A DNA stretch of 64,000 nucleotides from Variovorax paradoxus B4. GTDB lineage: Bacteria > Pseudomonadota > Gammaproteobacteria > Burkholderiales > Burkholderiaceae_C. The position numbers and the translations under genes were made by a program. The stretch is taken from assembly GCF_000463015.1 (NCBI RefSeq), contig NC_022247.1, positions 2,046,001 to 2,110,000 on the forward strand, written 5' to 3'. How positions within the stretch are numbered: the stretch's first letter is position 1; each line of letters starts with the position of its first letter. The notes beneath the pieces are model-generated. The model was not told the DNA's origin. It saw only the letters and a list, made by a program, of their open reading frames with translations, and did no database searches. Positions 29,545-37,962 of this stretch are shown here, piece by piece.

Positions 29545-30732
29545 CTAGCCTTCCACGCCGTGCAGCGCAAGCAGCGTCTTCATGCGCTGAACGGCAAGCT
29601 CCGGCTGCTCCAGCAGGTTGGCCGCATCGGCCAGGCGGAACAGCTCGGCGAAGTGCTGCAGCGAGCGCGTGCTCTGCTGGCCGCCCACCATCGTGAAGTG
29701 GTTCTGGTGGCCGTTGAGCCAGGCCATGAACACCACGCCGGTCTTGTAGAAGCGCGTGGGCGCCGCAAAGATGTGGCGCGACAGCGGCACCGTGGGGCCG
29801 AGGATCGCGTGGAACTTGTCGGTATCGCCCTGGGCCAATGCGCCCAGTGCAGCGCTTGCCGCGGGTGCGATGGCGTCGAAGATGCCGAGCAGCGCGTCGC
29901 TCTGGCCATGCGTCGGCTCGCTACCGAAGCTGTCGCCGGCGATCAGCTCGGCGTAGTTGAAGTCGTCGCCGGTGTACATGCGCACGCCCTTGGGCAGACG
30001 CCGGCGCATCGCGATTTCCTTGTCCTTGTCGAGCAGCGAGATCTTGATGCCGTCGACCTTGTGCGGATGAGCGGCAATGACGGCGAGCGCCGTGTCCATG
30101 GCTGCATCGACTTCCTTGCTGCCCCAGTAGCCCGCGAGCGCCGGGTCGAACATGTCGCCGAGCCAGTGCAGCACCACGGGCTGCTTCGCCTGGCGCAGGA
30201 TGCGGTCGTACACGCGCTCGTAGTCGGCGGGGCTCTTCGCCACCCGGGCCAGCGCGCGGCTCGCCATCACGATCAGCTTGCCGCCGAGCGCCTCGATGGC
30301 GGCCATCTGCTCTTCATAGCCGCGGATCACGTCGTCGACGCTCCTCACCTCGTCGATGTTCAGGTGGTCGGTGCCGCAGCCCGAGGCGACCAGCGCGCCC
30401 GGCACGTCCTTGGCCGCATCGAGCGAGCGGCGGATCAGCTCGAGCGAGGTCGGCCAGTCCAGGCCCATGCCGCGCTGCGCCGTGTCCATGGCCTCGGCCA
30501 CGCCCAGGCCCAGCGAGAACAGGTGGCGCCGGTAGGCGATGGTGGTGTCCCAGTCGACCGCGCACTGCAGCCACGGGTCGACCGCCGCGAGCGGGTCGGC
30601 CACCACGTGCGCCGCAGAGTAGGCGATGCGGTTGAACTTCACGCCCGCATCGGGCTTCACCGGCGCGGTGCCGCGCAGGGCGTAGGGCGCGAGCGAGCCG
30701 CTCGCGATGGGAAGGGTCAGCGAAAGTGCCAT
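29545..30732 (-). CDS. DUF993 family protein, dihydrodipicolinate-synthase-like
   Basis: A 395-residue protein of the DUF993 group, a TIM barrel related to DapA-type aldolases. Visible stretches are DWDTTIAYRRHLFSLGLGVAEAMDTAQRGMGL near the N-terminus (abridged), VLHWLGDMFDPALAGYWGS, DGIKISLLDKDKE (the lysine falls where the DapA Schiff-base lysine would be) and YTGDDFNYAELIAGD. No reaction is established. Eleven bases downstream of the Gfo/Idh/MocA gene and part of the same transcript. A retro-aldol step on a keto-sugar acid would fit the neighbours, but this is inference. Confidence 0.85.
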   Translation of the reverse strand: MALSLTLPIASGSLAPYALRGTAPVKPDAGVKFNRIAYSAAHVVADPLAAVDPWLQCAVDWDTTIAYRRHLFSLGLGVAEAMDTAQRGMGLDWPTSLELIRRSLDAAKDVPGALVASGCGTDHLNIDEVRSVDDVIRGYEEQMAAIEALGGKLIVMASRALARVAKSPADYERVYDRILRQAKQPVVLHWLGDMFDPALAGYWGSKEVDAAMDTALAVIAAHPHKVDGIKISLLDKDKEIAMRRRLPKGVRMYTGDDFNYAELIAGDSFGSEPTHGQSDALLGIFDAIAPAASAALGALAQGDTDKFHAILGPTVPLSRHIFAAPTRFYKTGVVFMAWLNGHQNHFTMVGGQQSTRSLQHFAELFRLADAANLLEQPELAVQRMKTLLALHGVEG

Positions 30733-30742
30733 GCTGCCTGCC

Positions 30743-31906
30743 TCAGACCTTCAGCGCGGGCACATCGACCCAGCGTCGGTCCTTCCACGACTCCAGCGCG
30801 GCCTCGACCAGCTGCACGCCCTTGGCGCCTTCGGGCAGCGTCCACTTGTAGGGCTCGTTCTCGACCACGTGGCGAATGAAGTGCTCCCACTGGATCTTGA
30901 AGCCGTTGTCGTAGACCTGCGAATCCGGGATCTCCTGCCACTGGTCGAAGAAGTTCATCGTCTGCTTCTCGTCCGGGTTCCAGATCGGGCGCGGCGTGGC
31001 CACGCGCGACTGGGCGCGGCAGCTCGACAGGCCCGCCACGGCCGAGCCGTCGGTGCCGTCCACGTGGAAGGTCACGAGGTCGTCGCGGCGCACGCGCGTG
31101 ACCCAGCTCATGTTGATCTGCGCGATCACCGGCTCGCCGTTGTGGCCGGTGAGCTCGCAGGTGGCGTAGGCCGCGTCGTCGGCGGTGGCCTCGTAGGGCT
31201 TGCCGGCTTCGTCCCAGCGCTTGGGAATGTGGGTGGCACCAATGCACGAGACCGACCTCACTTCGCCGAACAGGTTGTCCAGCACGTAGCGCCAGTGGCA
31301 CATCATGTCCAGGATCATGCCGCCGCCGTCTTCCTTGCGGTAGTTCCAGCTCGGGCGCTGGATGGGCTGCAGGTCGCCCTCGAACACCCAGTAGCCGAAC
31401 TCCAGGCGCACGCTGAGCATGCGGCCGAAGAAGCCGGCGCGGCGCAGCATGTCGAGCTTGCGCAGGCCCGGCAGGAAGAGCTTGTCCTGCACGGCGCCGT
31501 GTTTCAGGCCGGAGCTTTCGGCCAGGCGCGCGATCTCCACCGCTTCGTTCAGGTTGGTGGCGATCGGCTTCTCGCAGTAGACGTGCTTGCCGGCGCGGAT
31601 GGCCTTGGCCAGCAGCGTGGGGCGCATCTGCGTGGTGCCGGCGTCGAAGAAGATCGTGTCGTCGGGGTTCGCGAGTGCGGCGTCGAGGTCGGTGCCCCAG
31701 CGCGCGATGCCGTGCTTCTTCGCGAGTGCTTCCATCTTCTCGGCGTTGCGGCCGACGAGGATCGGGTCGGGCATGACCATGTCGCCGTTCGACAGCGTCA
31801 CGCCGCCTTGGGCGCGGATCGCGCAGATGGAGCGGATCAGATGCTGGTTCATGCCCATGCGTCCGGTGACGCCGTGCATGATGATTCCTAGACGTTGGGT
31901 GGCCAT
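30743..31906 (-). CDS. Gfo/Idh/MocA-family oxidoreductase
   Basis: A 387-residue NAD(P)-dependent sugar or cyclitol dehydrogenase. The N-terminal Rossmann fold carries GIIMHGVTGRMGMNQHL (glycine-rich loop variant), the dinucleotide/active-site motif HVYCEKPIATN (EKP) follows, and the C-terminal alpha/beta domain contains GGGMILDMMCHWRYVLDNL with the catalytic Asp/His region. Start at MATQRLGII. Genes of this family beside isomerase-like TIM barrels commonly oxidise sugars to 3-keto or lactone forms. Confidence 0.88.
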   Translation of the reverse strand: MATQRLGIIMHGVTGRMGMNQHLIRSICAIRAQGGVTLSNGDMVMPDPILVGRNAEKMEALAKKHGIARWGTDLDAALANPDDTIFFDAGTTQMRPTLLAKAIRAGKHVYCEKPIATNLNEAVEIARLAESSGLKHGAVQDKLFLPGLRKLDMLRRAGFFGRMLSVRLEFGYWVFEGDLQPIQRPSWNYRKEDGGGMILDMMCHWRYVLDNLFGEVRSVSCIGATHIPKRWDEAGKPYEATADDAAYATCELTGHNGEPVIAQINMSWVTRVRRDDLVTFHVDGTDGSAVAGLSSCRAQSRVATPRPIWNPDEKQTMNFFDQWQEIPDSQVYDNGFKIQWEHFIRHVVENEPYKWTLPEGAKGVQLVEAALESWKDRRWVDVPALKV

Positions 31907-31952
31907 CGTTTTCTTCCTTGGGATGCGAGAGAGAGTCAGAGAGAAGGGTGCT

Positions 31953-33383
31953 TCAGTAGACGGAACGCATGGCGTCCCACGAGATGCCGGCGCCGGGCTT
32001 GCCGGTGGCAAAGCCGGGCGCGGTGGCGAGCGACGACAGATCGAGCTGTCCGCCGCGGATGGCGAGGCGCACGGCGCCGTCGCTCAGTTCGTAGAGACCG
32101 GGGTGCAGCTTCAGCAAGGCCCGCTGCTCCGCCTCGGGCACGGCCGCGAGGCCGTTGACGTAGTGGTGTCCGTTGCGTTCGACGTGCGAGAGGCCGAGCC
32201 AGCCGACGAGCGCGAGGTCCTGCTGGACGCCGATGCCGGCCTGCATGGTCAGGTCTTCGCCGGAGAGGAAATGGCGCGCGGTGCCTTCCGCAGCGTTCCA
32301 GTGTGCGCAGCGCGCCGCGTTGACGACCGACTTGTAGAAGCCCTTGCAGCTCTTGCTCGATACGCCCGTGTAGCCGAGCGTGCGGGCCTGTACGAAGGCG
32401 TCCAGCGTGGCGTCGGATTCGTCGATCAGCAGCGGGATGCGCTTGCCCAGCGCCGACACGCTGCGCGCCAAGGCGGCATCGCGGCGGATCGGCTGTTCGA
32501 CGAAGACCGTCTTCTGCGCGAGCTTCCACAGCATGGGCGTCGACAGCATGCGGTCGAGAAAGACACCGAAGGCGTCCGCGTCGGCGTACTGCTCGTTGCC
32601 GTCGAGCGTCACGAGTTGCGCGTGGCCGTCGATCACGCGGGCGATGCGTTCGAGGCGATCGATGTCCTGCGCGGTGTTGCCGCAGAGCTTGAGCTTGAAA
32701 TGCGTGAGGCCGTAGCGGTGCACTGCCGCGGCAAGTGTGGTGGGCAGTCCGTCCGTGGGCGCGTCGGGTAGCGCATCGCTGTCGTCGATGGCGTCGGCCA
32801 GGCCGACCGTGTGGCGCGCCGCGATGCTTGCGCGCGGCGACTGGCAGGCCAGGAAGCCGGGCATGTCGAAGTCGGCGAGGTCATCGGCCAGCCCGCTGCC
32901 TGCGATGTCGATGCCGCACAGATTGGCGCTCATCGCCGAGGCGAAGCTGGCACCCGTGTGCAGGCACAGCGCGTCGAGCAGGGCGCGGTCGATCAGGGCG
33001 GGGCCGTAGCTCGCCACCAGTGCCTGCAGGCCCCTGGCCCGGGCACTGGCCTGCAGTGCGGCATAGTTCGACGCGAAGTGCGTCCACGCGGTTTGTGCAT
33101 CGTCTTCGGCCGCATAGGCGTCGCGTGCATCGCGCAGCGCAAAGCGCAGCTGCTCGAAGTTCTGTTCGTTGGTGAGCACCGGGTTCTTGTCGAACCACTT
33201 GGGCACCATCATCTCGGCGGCGCAGCCCTCGGCCGTGCGGCCGTCGGGGAAGCGAATGCGGGCCTTCGCATAGACCTGCGGGCAGGCCGTGACGGTGGCG
33301 GCGCCGAAGCGGAACGGCAGCCTCAGCGCCACGTCGCGCTCGGCAAACCGGATCTCTTCGATATGGAAACGGGGCGCGTCCAT
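31953..33383 (-). CDS. Enolase-superfamily enzyme (mandelate racemase / muconate lactonizing type)
   Basis: A 476-residue enolase-superfamily protein, longer than most (usually 350-450). Catalytic layout: a KxK motif in HFKLKLCG, metal ligands in TLDGNEQY (Asp), VFVEQPI (Glu) and LLIDESDAT (Asp/Glu), and a second general base in SSKSCKG (Lys). Lysines on both sides of the active site fit the MLE subgroup, which includes dipeptide epimerases, lactonizing enzymes, o-succinylbenzoate synthases and some sugar-acid dehydratases. A TTG lies three codons earlier, but ATG is used. It follows the ABC ATPase by 9 bases. Confidence 0.87.
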   Translation of the reverse strand: MDAPRFHIEEIRFAERDVALRLPFRFGAATVTACPQVYAKARIRFPDGRTAEGCAAEMMVPKWFDKNPVLTNEQNFEQLRFALRDARDAYAAEDDAQTAWTHFASNYAALQASARARGLQALVASYGPALIDRALLDALCLHTGASFASAMSANLCGIDIAGSGLADDLADFDMPGFLACQSPRASIAARHTVGLADAIDDSDALPDAPTDGLPTTLAAAVHRYGLTHFKLKLCGNTAQDIDRLERIARVIDGHAQLVTLDGNEQYADADAFGVFLDRMLSTPMLWKLAQKTVFVEQPIRRDAALARSVSALGKRIPLLIDESDATLDAFVQARTLGYTGVSSKSCKGFYKSVVNAARCAHWNAAEGTARHFLSGEDLTMQAGIGVQQDLALVGWLGLSHVERNGHHYVNGLAAVPEAEQRALLKLHPGLYELSDGAVRLAIRGGQLDLSSLATAPGFATGKPGAGISWDAMRSVY

Positions 33384-33392
33384 GGCTCGCAA

Positions 33393-34172
33393 TCAGTGGT
33401 CCAGGATGCCCTGCGAGAAGAAATGTGCGCGCACGACCTTCGTGTACGCGCCGAACTCGGCCGAGGCCATCATGTCGAGCGTGCGCGGGCGCGGCAGATC
33501 GATGTCGTAGACGGCGGCAATCGAACCGGGACGCTCGCTCATCACGATCACGCGGTCCGAGAGAAAGATGGCTTCGGGAATGCTGTGGGTGATCAGCATC
33601 ACGGTCTTCCTCGACGCCATCCAGATGCGCTGCAGCTCGAGATTCATCTTCTCGCGCGTCATCGCGTCGAGTGCGCCAAAGGGCTCGTCCATCAGCAGCA
33701 CCGACGGGTCGTGCAGCAGTGCGCGGCAGATCGACGCGCGTTGCTGCATGCCGCCCGAGAGCTGCCACGGGTACTTGCCCTCGAAGCCCTTGAGACCCGC
33801 CATCTCCATCAATTCGCGCGCCCGGGCCTGGGAGGCAGCCTTGGGCAGGTGGCGCATCTCGGCCTGCAGCAGGATGTTGTCTTCCACGCTGCGCCAGGGC
33901 AGCAGCACCGCGCTCTGGAACACGATGCCCACGTCCTTCTGCGGGCCCTTGATCGGCTTGCCGGCCAGCGTGAGTTCGCCGCCGCTGATCGGCAGCAGGC
34001 CCGCCACCATCTTGAGCAGCGTGCTCTTGCCGCAGCCCGAAGGGCCGACGACGGAGACGAACTCGCCCTCCCGGATGGCGAAGTCGAGCGGCTTCAGCGA
34101 CTCGACCGGGCCGTCCTTGCTTTGGTACGTTTTCGAGACGCCGCGCGCTTCGATCAGGTTGACTTGGGACAT
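33393..34172 (-). CDS. ABC transporter ATP-binding protein, SsuB/TauB type
   Basis: A 259-residue ATPase of the nitrate/sulfonate/taurine importer group. Walker A GPSGCGKST at 43-51, Q-loop GIVFQSAVLLPW, signature LSGGMQQR and Walker B VLLMDEPFGALD. It energises the permease and binding protein encoded upstream in the operon. The same-family importers carry sulfonates, taurine, thiamine precursors, riboflavin or hydantoin-like compounds, so the fold does not fix the ligand. Confidence 0.92.
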   Translation of the reverse strand: MSQVNLIEARGVSKTYQSKDGPVESLKPLDFAIREGEFVSVVGPSGCGKSTLLKMVAGLLPISGGELTLAGKPIKGPQKDVGIVFQSAVLLPWRSVEDNILLQAEMRHLPKAASQARARELMEMAGLKGFEGKYPWQLSGGMQQRASICRALLHDPSVLLMDEPFGALDAMTREKMNLELQRIWMASRKTVMLITHSIPEAIFLSDRVIVMSERPGSIAAVYDIDLPRPRTLDMMASAEFGAYTKVVRAHFFSQGILDH

Positions 34173-34218
34173 GGAGTGCGTGAGGGGTGACGGGATGCGA
34201 GCGCGCGAGGACCGGGAA

Positions 34219-35229
34219 TCAGTTCGGAAGGAAGTCCAGGGTCACATAGTCCTCGGGCTTGCCGCGCGTCGAGGCATCCATGCCGCCGTACTGCACCAGC
34301 AGGTCGAGCGAGTCGTTCACGTTCTTCATCGCCACGCGGAACGGCCGCTGGTTCGCCGTCTCCTTCGTGTGATAGAGCGCCGTGCTCTGCTTCATGCCGA
34401 CGATCAGCGTGTCGCGCACGCCAGCCTTGGGGTTCGCCTTGAGCATCGCGTCGACCGCGGCCTCGGGGCTCTTCTCGGCGGCTTCGGCGGCCTTGGTGGA
34501 GGCGCGCATGAAGCGCTTCACCAGGTCGGGGTTCTCGGTCAGCAGGTTCTTGTTGGCGATGATTCCGGAGCTGATCTGGTTCACGCCCGAGTCGGCAAAG
34601 CGGATCGGCGTCACGGGCTTGCCGGTGGCGTCCTGCAGCTTGATGGCCTGGTCCATCACGTAGCCCAGCAGCAGGTCGGCCTGGCCATTGGTCACCGCAT
34701 TGAGCTTGGTCTGGGCGTCGCCCGAGACAATCTTCACCTGGTCGGCCGTGATGTTGTTGGCCTTCAGGAACAACGGCCACATCTGCGACATCGAGTCGCC
34801 GGGCGTGACGGCCACGGTCTTGCCGACGATGTCCTTCGGCGTCTTGATGTTCTTCTCGGTGAAGCCCATGACCGACATCGGGCTCACCTGGAACAGCACG
34901 CCGGTCGACTTGAGCGGCGCGCCCTTGGCGGCGGCCTTGATCATGGTCGTGACGTCGATGTAGCCGAAGGTGGCCGACTTGGCGGCCACCGCCTGCGCGG
35001 TGACGGCGGAGCCGCGGCCTTCCTGGATCTCGAGGTCGATGCCTTCGTCGGCATAGAAGCCCTTCTCCCTGCCGAGGAAGAAGGGCGCGTGCTCGCTGTA
35101 GAGGTACCAGTTGAGCATCAGCGTGACCTTGTCCCTGGGCTTGTCGGCCTGGGCATGGGCGGGCGCAATCGCGAACGTGGCCAGCGCCGTGACGGCGAGC
35201 GCGAGCATCGAGGGAAGCAGTTTCTTCAT
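34219..35229 (-). CDS. ABC transporter substrate-binding protein, NMT1/SsuA-like
   Basis: A 336-residue periplasmic binding protein. Signal peptide MKKLLPSMLALAVTALATF to about PAHAQA, then VTLMLNWYLYSEHAPFFLGREKG, the NMT1-type opening in which the aromatic residue and LNW often contact planar ligands such as pyrimidines. The mid region DIVGKTVAVTPGDSMSQMWP and the rest are complete. Located between ATPase and permease genes of the same importer. Confidence 0.9.
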   Translation of the reverse strand: MKKLLPSMLALAVTALATFAIAPAHAQADKPRDKVTLMLNWYLYSEHAPFFLGREKGFYADEGIDLEIQEGRGSAVTAQAVAAKSATFGYIDVTTMIKAAAKGAPLKSTGVLFQVSPMSVMGFTEKNIKTPKDIVGKTVAVTPGDSMSQMWPLFLKANNITADQVKIVSGDAQTKLNAVTNGQADLLLGYVMDQAIKLQDATGKPVTPIRFADSGVNQISSGIIANKNLLTENPDLVKRFMRASTKAAEAAEKSPEAAVDAMLKANPKAGVRDTLIVGMKQSTALYHTKETANQRPFRVAMKNVNDSLDLLVQYGGMDASTRGKPEDYVTLDFLPN

Positions 35230-35270
35230 GGCGGTTGTCTCCGGGGGTTTTGTAGCTATGGCGAGGGAAC

Positions 35271-36044
35271 TCATTGCACGTGGCGCTGCGAGGCGTGCCA
35301 CGGAATCATCACGCGCTCGACCAGGTCGACCGCGACGAAAAGGATCACGCCGATGCTCGACAGCACCACGAGCGCGGCGAACATGAGCGGCAGGTCGAAG
35401 TTGCCGTTGGCGACCTGCAGCACGTAGCCGATGCCCGAGTTGGAGCCGACGAACTCGCCGACCACCGCACCCACGACCGCCAGCGTCACCGACACCTTCA
35501 AGCCGCTGAAGATTGCGGGCATGGCTTGCGGCAGGCTGATCTTGAAGAAGGTCTGCAGGCGGCTCGCGCCCATCGAACGGGCCAGGTCGAGCATGTCGGG
35601 CTCGACCGACTTGAAGCCCATCACCGTCGACACCACCACCGGAAAGAAGCCCAGCAGGAAGGCGCTGATCACCTTGGGCAGGATGCCGAAGCCGAACCAC
35701 ACCACGAACAGCGGCGCTATCGCCACCTTGGGGATGCTCTGCGAGAACACCAGCAGCGGGTACACGTACGACTCGACCAGACGCGAGTAGGCGATGACCA
35801 TCGCGATCGGAATGCCGATGAGGATCGTCAGGCCGAAGCCGCCGAGCGTGGCGAGCGTGGTCTTCCAGCTTTCGGCGAGCAGGTGCGGCCATTCGGCAAC
35901 GAGCTGCTTCACCACCTCCCACGGCGGTGGAATCAGGTAGGCCGGAATCCTGAAGAGCCGGATCGTCAGGTCCCACAGCACCAGCAGCAACAGGATCAGC
36001 AGGAACGGGCGCAGGGCCGGAGAGAGCAGGAGCTTGCGGAGCAT
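35271..36044 (-). CDS. ABC transporter permease, SsuC/TauC type
   Basis: A 257-residue inner-membrane permease with about six spans. The coupling loop EAA-like motif is MLDLARSMGASRLQTFFKISLPQAMPAIFSGLK (abridged to ARSMGASRLQTFFKISLP). N-terminal LLILLLLVLWDLTIRLF is the first span. It starts 28 bases after the Bug binding-protein gene, so the whole series from that gene to the sugar isomerase can be one transcript. Confidence 0.92.
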   Translation of the reverse strand: MLRKLLLSPALRPFLLILLLLVLWDLTIRLFRIPAYLIPPPWEVVKQLVAEWPHLLAESWKTTLATLGGFGLTILIGIPIAMVIAYSRLVESYVYPLLVFSQSIPKVAIAPLFVVWFGFGILPKVISAFLLGFFPVVVSTVMGFKSVEPDMLDLARSMGASRLQTFFKISLPQAMPAIFSGLKVSVTLAVVGAVVGEFVGSNSGIGYVLQVANGNFDLPLMFAALVVLSSIGVILFVAVDLVERVMIPWHASQRHVQ

Positions 36045-36072
36045 GAAGACGACTCGGGACTTTTCGGAAGGC

Positions 36073-37056
36073 TTACTGTTGGACCGAGAGGCCCGCGGCC
36101 TTCACGAGCTGGGCATTGCTCGCGATCTCTTCCTTGATGTGGGCGTCGAACTGCTCGGGCTTGAGCGTCCAGGCATCGGCGCCGAGCTTTGCGAAGCGCT
36201 CCTTCACCTCGGGCGTGGCCAGCGCCTTCGCCACTTCGTCGTGCAGGCGGTTGACGATGTCGCGCGGCGTCTTGGCGGGCGCCATCATCCCGATCCAGAA
36301 GTTGAACTCGGAGCCGGGCACGCCGGCTTCGGTGGTGGTGGGCACGTCGGGCAGGGCGGCGGCGCGCCTGGGCGAGCCGACGGCGAGCGCGAGCAGCTGG
36401 CCCTCCTTGATCTGGCCGATCACCGGGGCAATGGGCGAGAAGTAGTAGTCGACACGGCCCGAGAGCACCTCGGTGACGGCCTCGCCCGATCCCTTGAAGG
36501 GGATGTTGGTGGCGTCTATCTTCGCGGCCATCTTGAACTTCTCGGCGTTCAGGTGCGTGGCGCTGCCCTGGCCGGCCGACGCGAAGTTCATGCTGCCGGG
36601 CTTGGCGCGTGCTGCGGCCAGCAGCTGCGGCAGCGTCCTGATGTTCTTCGACGGCGAAATGACGAGCGCGTTGGGCAGCGACGAGATCGGCGTCACGCCC
36701 GCGAAGTCGCCCACCGTGTCGAACGGCAGCTTGGCGAAGGTCGACGGGCTCACCGTGTGCGACGACGAGTGGATCATGACCGTGTAGCCGTCCGGCGCGG
36801 CCGTGGCCACGGCCTGCTGGCCGATGGTGCCGCTGGCGCCTGCGCGGTTGTCGATGATCAGCGCCTGGCCCATGCTCGCGCCCATCTTGTCGGCGATGGC
36901 GCGGGCAATGATGTCGGTGGTGCTGCCGGCCGCGAACGGAACGATCACGCGGATCGGCTTGGTGGGGTAGCCGTTCTGCGCGGATGCGAGGCCCGGCAGC
37001 AAGGCGGCCAGGCAGGTGAGCGCCGTGAGGGCGGTGGTGCGTGCGAGTTGCTTCAT
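36073..37056 (-). CDS. Bug-family substrate-binding protein
   Basis: A 327-residue TctC/Bug periplasmic binding protein with signal peptide MKQLARTTALTALTCLAALL to about LASAQN and the canonical start YPTKPIRVIVPFAAGSTTD, then IIDNRAGASGTIG. No TctA/TctB genes are present. It is the first gene after the TetR operator palindrome and precedes a complete ABC importer, giving this locus two different binding-protein types. It may act in sensing or feed another transporter. Confidence 0.88.
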   Translation of the reverse strand: MKQLARTTALTALTCLAALLPGLASAQNGYPTKPIRVIVPFAAGSTTDIIARAIADKMGASMGQALIIDNRAGASGTIGQQAVATAAPDGYTVMIHSSSHTVSPSTFAKLPFDTVGDFAGVTPISSLPNALVISPSKNIRTLPQLLAAARAKPGSMNFASAGQGSATHLNAEKFKMAAKIDATNIPFKGSGEAVTEVLSGRVDYYFSPIAPVIGQIKEGQLLALAVGSPRRAAALPDVPTTTEAGVPGSEFNFWIGMMAPAKTPRDIVNRLHDEVAKALATPEVKERFAKLGADAWTLKPEQFDAHIKEEIASNAQLVKAAGLSVQQ

Positions 37057-37099
37057 GGTCGGTTGTCTCCGCGCGGTCGGGCCGCTGTCTCGATCGATC

Positions 37100-37119
37100 A
37101 ATTCACCAATAAGTGAATT
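37100..37119. promoter_or_regulatory. Palindromic operator upstream of the Bug/ABC operon
   Basis: AATTCAC-N6-GTGAATT, a perfect 20-base palindrome with 7-base arms, lies 44 bases upstream of the Bug gene. A related site sharing AATTCACCAA lies upstream of the tetR gene (37876-37896). This pairing is good evidence that both belong to the neighbouring TetR regulator. Confidence 0.7.
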
Positions 37120-37212
37120 AGCGATTCTAGGAACGGCTGCGCCGCAGCGTCAATCGCCGCTGCCTAGTGAATACCCGGAGAAGGTCTGGAAAGGCTGCAG
37201 GGGCCTGCAGGC

Positions 37213-37869
37213 TCAGTGAAGGACGTAGCCCAGGACCAGGTCGGTCATGTGCGAGAGGCGTTGCGCCATCGCCTTGGGTGCGCGCAGGTCACGCCCGAAG
37301 ATGGCCGAGAGCGTGTGGTTGTTCGAGAGATAGAAGTAGCACAGCGACGCGATCGAGATGTAGAGCTGCACCGGGTCCACCCCGGCACGGAACAGCTTGT
37401 CGCGCCGGCCCCGCTCGAGCACGGTGTCCAGCATCTGCACCAGCGGCGAGTTCATTTCCTGGATCCGTTCGGAACGCTTCAGGTGCGCGGCGCAGTGCAG
37501 GTTCTCGCTGTTCAGCAGCGTGATGAACTCGGGGTGCTCGAGGTAGTAGTGCCAGGTGAACGAGACCAGCTGGCGAATGGCCTCGACCGGATCGATCTCG
37601 TCCAGGTGCAGCCGCTGCTCCGCCTCGCGGATGTCGGCGTAGGTGCGTTCGAGCACTGCCAGGAACAGGTCGTCCTTGCTGCCGAAGTAGTAGTAGATCA
37701 GGCGCTTGTTCAGGCCCGCGCGCTCGGCGATGCTGTCCATGCGCGCGCCGGCCAGGCCGCGCTGGGCAAACTCGTCGCGTGCCGACGCAAGGATGGCCAG
37801 TTGCGAGCGGTCGGCGTCGCGCGAACGCGGCTCGATCGTTTCGGGCAAGGAATCCTTGGTGGCCTTCAT
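37213..37869 (-). CDS. TetR-family transcriptional regulator
   Basis: A 218-residue TetR-type repressor. N-terminal helix-turn-helix: RSQLAILASARDEFAQRGLA, then MDSIAERAGLNKRLIYYYFGS. The ligand domain contains FTWHYYLEHPEFITLLNSEN, a pattern of the TetR_C_33-like RutR group as I remember it. It lies upstream of, and in the same direction as, the Bug/ABC/catabolic genes and is divergent from the ThDP enzyme gene. Palindromes sharing a half site precede both transcription units, so it likely autoregulates and represses the pathway. Confidence 0.88.
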   Translation of the reverse strand: MKATKDSLPETIEPRSRDADRSQLAILASARDEFAQRGLAGARMDSIAERAGLNKRLIYYYFGSKDDLFLAVLERTYADIREAEQRLHLDEIDPVEAIRQLVSFTWHYYLEHPEFITLLNSENLHCAAHLKRSERIQEMNSPLVQMLDTVLERGRRDKLFRAGVDPVQLYISIASLCYFYLSNNHTLSAIFGRDLRAPKAMAQRLSHMTDLVLGYVLH

Positions 37870-37875
37870 GGCGCG

Positions 37876-37896
37876 AATTTAACCATTTGGTGAATT
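37876..37896. promoter_or_regulatory. Second TetR operator, between tetR and the ThDP-enzyme gene
   Basis: Read on the minus strand this site starts AATTCACCAAATGG and ends TTAAATT; it shares the first ten bases with the perfect palindrome at 37100-37119. It begins 7 bases from the tetR start codon and sits in the shared divergent promoter region, so it could control tetR itself and the ThDP enzyme. Confidence 0.65.
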
Positions 37897-37962
37897 AACG
37901 CAAGACGTTGGGAGCGGGCGCACATAATTGCCGGAGACATTGCAGCTGAGGTTCGACTTCCC

